A stretch of 64,000 bases of DNA from an uncultured Bacteroidota bacterium (GTDB taxonomy: Bacteria; Bacteroidota; Bacteroidia; Bacteroidales; UBA12481), in the NCBI GenBank assembly GCA_903851365.1, contig CAINOB010000062.1, positions 186,001-250,000 of the forward strand. The letters run 5' to 3'. Below are positions 42,959 through 51,857 of the stretch, piece after piece. The translations under genes were made by a program, and so were the position numbers. Within the stretch, counting starts at the first letter, position 1; the number at the start of each line of letters is the position of its first letter. The notes under the pieces were generated by a model. The model saw nothing but the letters and a program-made list of their open reading frames with translations, had not been told where the DNA came from and searched no databases.

Positions 42959-45064
42959 ATGAACACGAAATTTTTCTTTGCCGGTCTCCTTCTTCTGGGC
43001 ACCATTTCCGCCTGCAAAACGAGCCCTAAAACTACTGTTATGGACAATCCGCTTCTTATTGAGTTCACCACCCCATTTGGCGTACCGCCTTTCGATCTCA
43101 TCCAACCCCATCATTACACTCCCGCATTCAAACTCGGGATGGAAGAACATATGAAGGAAGTTGAAGCCGTAATTAATAACAAGGAGGAACCAACTTTCGA
43201 AAATACGATCGTTGCCCTCGATAAAAGCGGTGCACTGTTGACCAAAGTATCACGCATATTTTTTGGATTGGCCGAAGCCAATACCAATGACTCGCTTCAA
43301 CAAATTCAGGTTGCCATCTCTCCTGAATTATCCGCCCATAATGATGCCATAAGCTTGAACCCCAATCTTTTCAGCAGGATTAAATCTGTTTATGACAATC
43401 AGAAGAAATTCAAGCTCGATGCTACGCAGACTTACATACTTGAGAATCTATACAAAGGATTTGTCCGCAACGGGGCCAATCTCAGCAAGGAAAAACAGGA
43501 AAATCTGAAAAAGCTGAATTCCGAATTAGCTGTTCTGGCCGTACAGTTTGACCAGAATGTGATGTCGGAGACTAATAGCTTTAAACTGGTTATCGACAAG
43601 AAGGAAGATCTTGCCGGATTACCTGAAGGTGCGATAAGTGCTGCCTCCGATGCAGCCAAGGCAGCCGGGATGGAAGGAAAATGGATATTTACTCCTACCC
43701 GCCCAAGCATGACCCCATTCCTTCAATATGCCCAAAACCGCGAGTTGAGAAAGAAATTGTACAATGGATACCTGTATCGTGGCAATAACGGAAACGCAAA
43801 GGACAACAATATCATACTGGCCAAAATAATCAGTCTCAGGGCAAAAAGGGCTCAACTTCTTGGTTACAAAACACATGCACATATCGTTCTTGAATCCAGA
43901 ATGGCAAAAGTTCCGGAAAATGTTTTTACCCTGTTGGATAAGATCTGGGCAGCTGCTATCCCGGCCGCCATTCGTGATCGCGATGAAATGCAGCAAATCA
44001 TTGCCAAAGAAGGTGGAAAATTCAAACTCGAAAGCAGTGACTGGTGGTATTACGCTGAAAAGCTGCGTAAGGCCAAGTACGATATGGACGAAAATGAATT
44101 GAGGCCCTATTTCAAAATGGAAAATGTGAGGGACGGTGCCTTCGATGTCGCTCACAAATTGTACGGGATCACATTTACAGAAATTTCAAATATCCCGAAG
44201 CCACATCCGGAAGCGATGGCATATGAGGTTAAGGAAGCCGATGGTTCGCATATCGGTGTTCTTTATCTCGACCTGTTTCCCCGCCCAAGCAAGCAGCAGG
44301 GTGCATGGTGCGGCGCTTACCGCGATCATTGGGTTAAGAATGGCAAAAAGATCACTCCGGTAGTTACCGTGGTGGGCAATTTCACCCGGCCGGCAGGCGA
44401 CAAACCAGCCTTGCTCAGCCTGGATGATGTGCAAACCCTCTTTCATGAATTCGGCCATTCGCTGGAAGGGCTCTTTGCTGAAAACGTTTTAAGCACCACA
44501 TTTATAGCACAGGATTTTGTTGAACTGCCGAGCCAGATCATGGAACATTGGTGCACAGAACCTGAAGTGCTCAAATCGTTTGCTAAAAATTACCAGACCG
44601 GTGAAGTCATTCCGGATAAACTGATCACCAAGCTGACCAATACCAGCTACTTTAACCAGGGCTTTATTTCAACCGAATTTCTGGCTGCCTGCTATCTGGA
44701 TATGGCTTTTCACAGCCGCACGGATACTTCTCTTCTGGATATCGGAAAATTCGAAAAAGATTTCCTGACCGGTAAAGGCCTGATACCTGAAATTGAACCC
44801 CGTTACAGGAGTACGTATTTTATCCATATTACCGGTGGTTATGATGCCGGTTATTACGGATATCAGTGGGCCGCAGTACTCGACAATGATGCTTTTCAGG
44901 CATTCAAGGAAAAAGGATTATTCGATCAGGCAACTGCCAAATCACTACGATACAACATCTTAGCTAAAGATGGGACCTTGGATCCAAATGAAATGTTTTT
45001 CAATTTCCGCGGCCGTCAGCCTGATATCACACCGCTGATGAGGAATAAAGGATTTATAAAGTAA
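42959..45064 (+). CDS. dcp: M3 peptidyl-dipeptidase Dcp-like, lipoprotein
   Basis: 701 residues with a lipoprotein-like signal (FFFAGLLLLGTISACKTS), so an envelope-located oligopeptidase. The zinc motif HEFGH is at 496-500 with the downstream Glu in LPSQIMEHW, followed by the substrate-shaping YYGYQWAAVLDNDAFQAF block. The N-terminal part (NPLLIEFTTPFGVPPFDLIQ ... PTFENTIVALD) is parallel to the partial M3 protein at 1-705. It would remove dipeptides from the C-terminus of peptides taken up or released in the periplasm. Its last bases overlap the convergent helicase gene by 11. Confidence 0.93.
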   Translation: MNTKFFFAGLLLLGTISACKTSPKTTVMDNPLLIEFTTPFGVPPFDLIQPHHYTPAFKLGMEEHMKEVEAVINNKEEPTFENTIVALDKSGALLTKVSRIFFGLAEANTNDSLQQIQVAISPELSAHNDAISLNPNLFSRIKSVYDNQKKFKLDATQTYILENLYKGFVRNGANLSKEKQENLKKLNSELAVLAVQFDQNVMSETNSFKLVIDKKEDLAGLPEGAISAASDAAKAAGMEGKWIFTPTRPSMTPFLQYAQNRELRKKLYNGYLYRGNNGNAKDNNIILAKIISLRAKRAQLLGYKTHAHIVLESRMAKVPENVFTLLDKIWAAAIPAAIRDRDEMQQIIAKEGGKFKLESSDWWYYAEKLRKAKYDMDENELRPYFKMENVRDGAFDVAHKLYGITFTEISNIPKPHPEAMAYEVKEADGSHIGVLYLDLFPRPSKQQGAWCGAYRDHWVKNGKKITPVVTVVGNFTRPAGDKPALLSLDDVQTLFHEFGHSLEGLFAENVLSTTFIAQDFVELPSQIMEHWCTEPEVLKSFAKNYQTGEVIPDKLITKLTNTSYFNQGFISTEFLAACYLDMAFHSRTDTSLLDIGKFEKDFLTGKGLIPEIEPRYRSTYFIHITGGYDAGYYGYQWAAVLDNDAFQAFKEKGLFDQATAKSLRYNILAKDGTLDPNEMFFNFRGRQPDITPLMRNKGFIK

Positions 45065-46889
45065 CCCGTTCATCTTTTGCCGAACGGATAAGCTCTTCGG
45101 TTTTATAAATCGTTTGTTTCTGTTTCAGGAAAAGTCTTTCAAGGTCTTTCAGCTTGGTATGAAAGGCCTTGTACTTTTTTTCCTCCTCAACAACTCTGAT
45201 TTGCTTCTTCACACGGTCGGAAAAATCCTTGTTCAAGGGGTCGAAATAGGAATTTGCAGCCTCAAATCGGGTACTTAGTAAATCAAGATATTGGTCATCC
45301 GGCGTTCTGAAGATCTTTTTCAGCTGATTTCTGAACCTGTCGGCAGTCTCCTTGACCGGTAGAAAATCGGATTCCAGCACCAGGGCCCAGTCCTTGTGCT
45401 TCTTTAATGGTTTCTTTTCCTCTTTTCCTTTAAGCTCAGTGAGATAATGCAATTGATTCAGGAGGGGAGCGAAGTTAAAGGCTCTCAGGGCCATATCCTG
45501 AATAAAATGCCGGATTTCGGCGGGCAGAATCTCTTCCGGCCGCGGATCTGTTTCGGTGCGCTGAACAAACTGCTTAAGTGCCTCGGCCTGAGCCGGACCA
45601 TAGGAGGGTACGCGAGCTGAAAGCACCAGTCCATCAAGAGATACCAGACGAGAAAGTGCAACATAGATCTGTCCCGGGGCAAAAGCCGAGGAAACGTCGA
45701 TAATGGCTTTCTCAAATGTTAAACCCTGGCTTTTATGCACTGTTATCGCCCAGGCAAGTTTTAACGGAAAATGCGAAAAGGTTCCGGTAATGCTCTCCTC
45801 GATTTCATTGGTGGTATTCGACAGTGAAAACTTCTTATTCTCCCAGGTATATTTATCCACCAGAATATCCTTAACTCCTCCATCGCAGCTCACGTTGATC
45901 TCTTCCTCATCAAGGGAGGTAACCGTGCCGATCTTGCCATTGAAGTAGCGCTGTTCCCCTGAATAATCGTTTTTTATAAACATCACCTGTGCGCCTTCCT
46001 TGAGTTCGAGCCGCTCCTCGACCGGAAAAAGGTACTCGCTGAAATCCCCGTCAACTTCTGCATCATAGGTGAACAAATTCCCCGGCAATTCTTTTAACGC
46101 TTCCCTGTTTATGGTATCAGCCTTGCGGTTATGCGTGGTCAGATGGATGTAGCCGTCATTGCTTTGTGGCTGAAAATCGGGAATATACCTGGAGTTCAGC
46201 GTTTCAACATCTACCCGGGTGACCGTATTCGATCGAAAATGATTAAGCAGGGAAATGAACTTATCGTCCGACTGCCGATAGATCTTATCCAGCTCAATAT
46301 AAACCGGTTGTTGGTTTTGCAGCGCCATGGCGGCGAAAAAATAGATATCGGAATAATAGGGTTTAAGGTATTCCCATTCATCCTGCTTCACCACAGGAGG
46401 CAGCTGAAACAAATCGCCGATGAAGAGCACCTGAACACCTCCGAACGACTGGGTTTTATTTCGCCTAATATTCCGTAGGGTAAGATCGATGGCATCCAGC
46501 AGATCGGCACGCAGCATGCTTACCTCATCGATAATAAGAAGTTCCAGTTCTCTCAGCAGTTTACGTTTGGTAGCATGCATCTGCTGTCCGCCGATCAGGG
46601 AATCAGGAGTATTAAGCTGTATCCTGATATCACCTTCCGGCAACCGGTTTACAGGGATAAATGTTCCAAAAGGCAGTTGAAAGAGGGAATGCAGGGTAAC
46701 TCCGCCGGCATTGATTGCCGCAATACCGGTAGGCGCCGCCACAATTGTGTTTTTAGAGGTCAGCTGGACAATGCTTTTAAGAAAAGTTGTTTTTCCTGTA
46801 CCTGCCTTACCTGTGAGGAATACATGCCGGTTGGTACTCTTAATAAATCGTGCGGCAATGACGGCAGCATCATCCAAGGTTTCAGTCAT
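45054..46889 (-). CDS. PIF1-like ATP-dependent DNA helicase
   Basis: 611 residues, cytosolic. Walker A GKAGTGKTT at 27-35, Walker B LLIIDEVSM, then GDLFQLPPV, and the C-terminal helicase motif AWAITVHKSQGLTFEKAIID with YVALSRLVSLDGLVLS are the superfamily 1 (PIF1/RecD-like) set. It would unwind DNA 5' to 3', likely at replication or repair structures such as G-quadruplexes. The C-terminal 150 residues are Lys-rich with a coiled-coil-like helix. The start at 46889 is divergent from the thioredoxin gene at 46977. Confidence 0.9.
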   Translation of the reverse strand: MTETLDDAAVIAARFIKSTNRHVFLTGKAGTGKTTFLKSIVQLTSKNTIVAAPTGIAAINAGGVTLHSLFQLPFGTFIPVNRLPEGDIRIQLNTPDSLIGGQQMHATKRKLLRELELLIIDEVSMLRADLLDAIDLTLRNIRRNKTQSFGGVQVLFIGDLFQLPPVVKQDEWEYLKPYYSDIYFFAAMALQNQQPVYIELDKIYRQSDDKFISLLNHFRSNTVTRVDVETLNSRYIPDFQPQSNDGYIHLTTHNRKADTINREALKELPGNLFTYDAEVDGDFSEYLFPVEERLELKEGAQVMFIKNDYSGEQRYFNGKIGTVTSLDEEEINVSCDGGVKDILVDKYTWENKKFSLSNTTNEIEESITGTFSHFPLKLAWAITVHKSQGLTFEKAIIDVSSAFAPGQIYVALSRLVSLDGLVLSARVPSYGPAQAEALKQFVQRTETDPRPEEILPAEIRHFIQDMALRAFNFAPLLNQLHYLTELKGKEEKKPLKKHKDWALVLESDFLPVKETADRFRNQLKKIFRTPDDQYLDLLSTRFEAANSYFDPLNKDFSDRVKKQIRVVEEEKKYKAFHTKLKDLERLFLKQKQTIYKTEELIRSAKDERVTL

Positions 46890-46976
46890 CGGGTTCAGTT
46901 TTAAAACATTTTGCGATTACAACTGCAAAAATTGCTTTAATATTATACTTCTAATGATCATTTTAATATTTGAGCC

Positions 46977-48065
46977 ATGAAAAAACTAATATTAATATCC
47001 TTGATAGTGTTAGTGGCTGTTTCCTGCGGGCCCAAAAGGCACTATGCTATTCAGGTAAGCTCTGAAGGCGGACCCGGAAACCGGATAGTCCACAACAATT
47101 GGGATATTTCCTCGGATACTTTAAAACTCGACGGTGGCAAATGCATGTTCACCGGTATTATCGATACTTTTCCGAAGCTGGTATCCATCGGCTTTACTCC
47201 GCCATCCTACCTAAGTACCCGCATGATTCTGGAACCGGGAAAGATTTTCGTGGATTACACAAAAGAAAATGGCTTCAAACTCGGTGGAACAGAAAATAAT
47301 ATCATCTTTCAGAAGCTACTCGACGAGATGAAACCCTTTCAGGATGATGCAGCAAAAGTCTGGAAAGCCTGGAATGTTGCCTATAATAAAACGCCACGGA
47401 GCAAAGAGGAGTGCGAGGCCATTTGGATTCAACATGAAGATGCCAACCAACGGACACTCGATAAAACTCGTGAATTGATTAAAGCAAATCCGAATTTTGC
47501 AGGATTAGTGATCACCCTGCCTATTATCAGAAGCGAACCAGTAGAATATTTGAAGTCATATGTTGATGAATTTAAAGCCTTTAGCAACAATAGATGGTTT
47601 CAGATGATTGTCAAGGAATATGAAATCGCCGACAAGACCATTTCCGGCAAACCTGTTCCTGGATTTTCTTTTCCGGATACTACCGGGAAAATGGTTTCTC
47701 TGTCTGATTTCAAAGGCAAATGGGTATTACTGGATTTCTGGTATGTCGATTGCCCATGGTGCCGCAAGCTAACTCCACATATGATAGATATTTATAAAGA
47801 TTGGAAACAATCAAAAAACTTTGAAATCATCAGTATTTCGGTCGATAAACCAAAGGATTATAAGCGCTGGAAAGAAGCAATTGTTGAAGATAAATCACCC
47901 TGGACACAAGTTAATGACAGCACAAAAACCTATCCGGATGTATATGGGATCAATGGTTATCCTACCCTTATTCTGGTTGACCCGCAAGGAAACGGGGTGA
48001 AAAAGATCATTGGTTATCAGGAGGAAAATGGACTGCGCCGACTTCTCGGTGAATTTATTAAGTGA
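46977..48065 (+). CDS. TlpA-like thioredoxin lipoprotein with CPWC site
   Basis: 362 residues with a lipoprotein signal (LISLIVLVAVSCGP). An N-terminal DUF4369-like beta-sandwich (about 20-110) and a helical linker precede the AhpC/TlpA thioredoxin domain from about 225. The active site is WYVDCPWCRKLTPHM, with Pro-Trp between the cysteines instead of the usual Gly-Pro. YPTLILVDPQGN holds the cis-proline. It would reduce or oxidise disulfides in the envelope. It is followed by a second, unrelated-in-detail TlpA protein, separated by a repeat hairpin. Confidence 0.87.
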   Translation: MKKLILISLIVLVAVSCGPKRHYAIQVSSEGGPGNRIVHNNWDISSDTLKLDGGKCMFTGIIDTFPKLVSIGFTPPSYLSTRMILEPGKIFVDYTKENGFKLGGTENNIIFQKLLDEMKPFQDDAAKVWKAWNVAYNKTPRSKEECEAIWIQHEDANQRTLDKTRELIKANPNFAGLVITLPIIRSEPVEYLKSYVDEFKAFSNNRWFQMIVKEYEIADKTISGKPVPGFSFPDTTGKMVSLSDFKGKWVLLDFWYVDCPWCRKLTPHMIDIYKDWKQSKNFEIISISVDKPKDYKRWKEAIVEDKSPWTQVNDSTKTYPDVYGINGYPTLILVDPQGNGVKKIIGYQEENGLRRLLGEFIK

Positions 48066-48100
48066 TCTGATTTCGTTTAATTTTCAATGCATAATCTCGC

Positions 48101-48153
48101 GCAAAGCCGCAAAGACGCTATTAACAAGTACAATTTGCGTCTTTGCGTCTTTG
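48101..48153. repeat. GCAAAGAC repeat hairpin
   Basis: GCAAAGCCGCAAAGACGC (48101-48118) pairs with GCGTCTTTGCGTCTTTG (48137-48153), 16 of 17 positions, across an 18-base loop. It sits between the two co-directional TlpA-type genes. The same words recur at 49697-49754. Confidence 0.8.
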
Positions 48154-48197
48154 ACCGAAAACACTAAAACAACCAACCCTTATTACGACAATATCTT

Positions 48198-49685
48198 ATG
48201 TTCAGAAAATTACTATACGCCCCATTGTTCATCAGTCTGATTCTGTGCATTGGTTCCTGCATCAAAAAGAACAACAGCAATGAAAACCGGATTGTTGTTA
48301 CGGGCAAGATCCAAAATTTCAAGGATTCCAGCGCCGTATTTACTTATGATGCTTATGAGCTTTTAAGTACGACACAAAAACCATTAATAAAGATCAATCC
48401 TGATGGCACTTACAAAATGATTATTGAATCAGCCAGTCCATTGAAAGGGTTTTTCTCTTTCGGGAAGGTGCCATCGACCTATAATTTCGATATTAAATTG
48501 GTTAATGGAAAAGACTCGAGCCTGTCGGTTGATTCATATGATTTCAGGATGGTTTATCTCTGGCTGGAGCCGGGCGACAGCCTGACCATGAACCTGGATG
48601 TCGAAAAGATGCAGGACACAATTTATTTTGGCGGCCGGGGACAGGAAAACAATGAATTCTTATATCAGGAGGATAACGTTTTCGGAACCTATAAGAATAA
48701 GTACCTCGGAAACTATTACAATATTACGAATCGTGAACCTAATGATTACAAGAAGGTTACCGATCAATTCAAAAGTGAGAAAATTAAATTTCTGAAGGAC
48801 TACTCAAAGAATCACAAATTAAGTCCGGCTCTGGTTCATGTGTTTACCTCTGACTATACAACCGCTGCAATAACTTCTAAAATCTACTATCCAGGTGGAC
48901 ATGCCGGTTTTAATCAAGGGAAAGAAGCAGTGCTGCCCGCTGATTATTTTTCCTTTTTGGATTCGGTACAAATCGAAGACCATATTGGGGATAAGGGCAT
49001 CGGGTACTATTATTTTCTGAGTGCCTGGTTGCACAAAAAGCTTGAATTGGTAAAATCCAGCCAGCCCGATCAAGGTGATTTCTATAAATATACAAAAGCT
49101 CAACTTCCCGGGCCGCTTGCCTATGAATTCATGGCGTATGCCCTGGCGAGGGATTTCAAGAAAAGCCTGTATGAGGAATTTGGCGAAAAATGTCCGTACC
49201 CCGATATTGCCCGGCAGGTGAAGAAAAGGTACCAGCATATGGAAGGCATGCTCGAAGGGAACCAGGCGCCTGATTTTTCTTTGCAGGATGTCAACGGCAA
49301 GATGGTCAATCTTAAGGATCTCCAGGGTAAATATATTTACATTGATTTTTGGGCAACCTGGTGTGGGCCTTGCATTAAAGAGATTCCCAGCCTAAAAAAA
49401 ACAGAAGAGGAATATCAGGGGAAAAACATTGTGTTTGTCAGCATTTCCTATGATAAGGCCGCTGATCACGATAAATGGAAAAATTACGTGGTGGAGAATA
49501 AGCTTGCCGGAGTTCAACTCATTGCTGACGAAAGCATGCGCACCCTTTACAATAAAACATTCAATATCGATTTAATTCCCCGCTTCATTTTGCTCGATCC
49601 AAACGGTAAGATTGTCAGTGGAAATGCTCCGCGGCCATCGAGCCCGAAGCTGAAGGAACTATTAGAAAAATCAGGAATCAAGTAA
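48198..49685 (+). CDS. TlpA-like thioredoxin with CGPC site (lipoprotein)
   Basis: 495 residues with a lipoprotein signal (LFISLILCIGSCIKK). A long N-terminal beta-rich region is followed by a thioredoxin fold from about 350: GNQAPDFSLQDVNGKMVNLK, FWATWCGPCIKEIPSLKK with the active-site Cys pair, and NIDLIPRFILLDPNGKIV with the cis-Pro. This is the common redox form of the TlpA/ResA group. Such multi-domain lipoproteins are abundant in Bacteroidetes. It probably works in periplasmic disulfide reduction. Boundaries on both sides hold GCAAAGAC repeat hairpins. Confidence 0.88.
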   Translation: MFRKLLYAPLFISLILCIGSCIKKNNSNENRIVVTGKIQNFKDSSAVFTYDAYELLSTTQKPLIKINPDGTYKMIIESASPLKGFFSFGKVPSTYNFDIKLVNGKDSSLSVDSYDFRMVYLWLEPGDSLTMNLDVEKMQDTIYFGGRGQENNEFLYQEDNVFGTYKNKYLGNYYNITNREPNDYKKVTDQFKSEKIKFLKDYSKNHKLSPALVHVFTSDYTTAAITSKIYYPGGHAGFNQGKEAVLPADYFSFLDSVQIEDHIGDKGIGYYYFLSAWLHKKLELVKSSQPDQGDFYKYTKAQLPGPLAYEFMAYALARDFKKSLYEEFGEKCPYPDIARQVKKRYQHMEGMLEGNQAPDFSLQDVNGKMVNLKDLQGKYIYIDFWATWCGPCIKEIPSLKKTEEEYQGKNIVFVSISYDKAADHDKWKNYVVENKLAGVQLIADESMRTLYNKTFNIDLIPRFILLDPNGKIVSGNAPRPSSPKLKELLEKSGIK

Positions 49686-49696
49686 AAGAAAATCTT

Positions 49697-49754
49697 TCGC
49701 AAAGACGCAAAGACGCAAAGAGAACGTTCTTATTGCGTCTTAGTGTCTTTGCGA
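49697..49754. repeat. GCAAAGAC repeat hairpin with palindromic loop
   Basis: TCGCAAAGACGCAAAGACGCAA (49697-49718) pairs with 49733-49754 at 19 of 22 positions. The loop region includes the perfect 10-base palindrome AGAACGTTCT (49721-49730), so a still longer helix may form. It lies between two co-directional genes, 12 bases after the TlpA stop and 16 before the next ATG. Confidence 0.8.
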
Positions 49755-49769
49755 GAAAAATAGAACAAA

Positions 49770-51857
49770 ATGAAAATTAAAATTACTCTTGCGAAAATAG
49801 TCCTTTGCGCGATAGCGTTGAGCGGATCTCCGGCTTTCGCACAGGCCCAGAGCAACGAGCCGGCCAACAGCTGGTATACCAGCAATAAAAAACCCCTGGA
49901 GTCAAGCAAGTACGTTAAACTGCCCGTCGGAAGCATTGAACCCGGTGGTTGGTTGAAAACATACCTTGTTCGGCAACGCGACGGTCTGACCGGTCAGCTT
50001 GGCAATATCAGCGCCTGGCTGCAGAAAACCGATAACGCCTGGCTTGCAGCCGACGGCAAAGGCAAATGGGGATGGGAAGAGGTTCCTTACTGGCTCAAAG
50101 GATATGGCGATCTTGCCTATATTCTGAAAGATGAAACTATGATAAAGGAGGCAAAAGTCTGGATCGAGGCGATCCTGGCTAATCAAAAGCCCAATGGTGA
50201 TTTCGGGCCCCACAATCTCGACCGTGGGAAACAGGATTTTTGGCCTAACATGATTGTGCTCTACTGTTTGCAGTCGTACTACGAGTTTTCGGGCGATAAA
50301 AGGATTATCGATTTCATGGGTAAGTATTTTAAATATCAACTTACTGTTCCTGATGAGGATTTTTTGAAAGGTTACTGGCAGGGACTGCGTTCCGGAGATA
50401 ATTTGTCCAGTGTAATCTGGCTTTATAACCGAACCGGCGACGCTGCACTCCTGGATCTGGGCGAAAAAATTCATCGTTGCGGTACCAGCTGGAACTCCAG
50501 ATATACTGAGTTGACGGTGACTGGGGAAGAGAGAAAGAAGTATCCGGAATGGTGGTCATTGCTGCCCGATTGGCATAACGTGAATATTGCCCAGGGCTTC
50601 CGTGAGCCGGCGGTCTATTCACAAATTAGCCACAACCCGGATGATGTTCAGGCTTCCTACGAAGTATTCCAGATCATCCGCGAACATTTCGGACAAGTCC
50701 CGGGCGGGATGTACGGAGCCGATGAGAATGCGCGGCCGGGCTATGCCGATCCTCGGCAGGGCATTGAAACCTGCGGAATTGTGGAACAGATGAACTCTGA
50801 TGAAAACCTGCTCTGCATCACCGGTGACAATTTCTGGGCTGATCATAATGAAAATGTTGCCTTTAACACCTATCCGGCTGCTACCATGCCGGATTTTAAA
50901 TCATTGAGGTACCTGACGGCCCCGAACATGGTGCTCTGCGATGATCAGAATCACTCACCCGGGATTGATAATGCCGGACCCTTTTTAATGATGAACCCCT
51001 TTAGCAGCAGATGCTGTCAGCACAATCATGGTCAGGGATGGCCATATTATGCCGAAAACCTATGGCTCGCGACACCTGACAATGGTGTTTTTGCCGCATT
51101 GTACTGCGAGAATACGGTAAAAGTAAAAGTCGGAACAGGCACACTGGTAGAGATCAGTGAAACCACTCACTATCCTTTTGATTCAACCATGCTTTTTGCC
51201 ATGAAAATGGATAAGCCTGAAAAATTCCCCCTCTATCTGCGGGTACCGAAATGGTGCACCGGCGCCCTGGTAAAAATCAATGGCAATTCTTTTGCTACCG
51301 CAGCCAAAGCCGGTGGCAATATCAAGATCATCCGTGAATGGAAAAGCGGAGATCAGGTGGAGCTGATTCTTCCGATGAAGATTAGCCTCACCACCTGGGA
51401 GAAAAACCACAAATCATTAAGCATCAACTATGGCCCACTCACCTTTTCGCTTCGGATCAAGGAAAATTATGTAAAAAAAGAGAGTGGCAAAACCGCTGTC
51501 AGCGATTCAAAATGGCAACCTGGAGCTGATGAATCCAAATGGCCATCCTGGGAAATCCTCCCTGCCTCCGACTGGAACTTCGGCTTGGTTTTGAACCAGA
51601 AAGAACCTTTGAAATCCTTCAAGATTACTCATAAACCGTGGCCCGCATCCAATTTCCCATTTACGCTTGATGAGGTGCCTTTAAGCGTGGAAGCTACTGC
51701 ACGGCAGATCCCCGAGTGGACGCTCGACAAATATAATCTGTGCGGTGTATTGATGGATGGACCGGTAGCATCTACCCGTCCGGATGTTAAAGTTGAGCTG
51801 GTACCCATGGGTGCTGCCCGGCTTCGAATCAGTGCGTTCCCAATTATTAAACAATGA
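49770..51857 (+). CDS. GH127-like beta-L-arabinofuranosidase family protein
   Basis: 695 residues with signal peptide (LAKIVLCAIALSGSPAFAQA). The (alpha/alpha)6 barrel region of the DUF1680/GH127 family is followed by beta-sandwich domains (YLRVPKWCTGALVKINGN). The zinc-site residues of GH127 match: Glu333 and Cys335 in GIETCGIVEQM, and Cys415-Cys416 in SSRCCQHNHGQG. In characterised GH127 members a Cys is the nucleophile. The specific sugar is unproven; GH127 and neighbours (GH146) act on arabinofuranosides. It overlaps the next gene's start by 4 bases. Confidence 0.85.
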   Translation: MKIKITLAKIVLCAIALSGSPAFAQAQSNEPANSWYTSNKKPLESSKYVKLPVGSIEPGGWLKTYLVRQRDGLTGQLGNISAWLQKTDNAWLAADGKGKWGWEEVPYWLKGYGDLAYILKDETMIKEAKVWIEAILANQKPNGDFGPHNLDRGKQDFWPNMIVLYCLQSYYEFSGDKRIIDFMGKYFKYQLTVPDEDFLKGYWQGLRSGDNLSSVIWLYNRTGDAALLDLGEKIHRCGTSWNSRYTELTVTGEERKKYPEWWSLLPDWHNVNIAQGFREPAVYSQISHNPDDVQASYEVFQIIREHFGQVPGGMYGADENARPGYADPRQGIETCGIVEQMNSDENLLCITGDNFWADHNENVAFNTYPAATMPDFKSLRYLTAPNMVLCDDQNHSPGIDNAGPFLMMNPFSSRCCQHNHGQGWPYYAENLWLATPDNGVFAALYCENTVKVKVGTGTLVEISETTHYPFDSTMLFAMKMDKPEKFPLYLRVPKWCTGALVKINGNSFATAAKAGGNIKIIREWKSGDQVELILPMKISLTTWEKNHKSLSINYGPLTFSLRIKENYVKKESGKTAVSDSKWQPGADESKWPSWEILPASDWNFGLVLNQKEPLKSFKITHKPWPASNFPFTLDEVPLSVEATARQIPEWTLDKYNLCGVLMDGPVASTRPDVKVELVPMGAARLRISAFPIIKQ

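Noticed and set aside
48010-48240. 76-residue reading frame across the TlpA junction
   Set aside because: It spans a repeat hairpin and parts of two real genes in another frame; composition is not protein-like.
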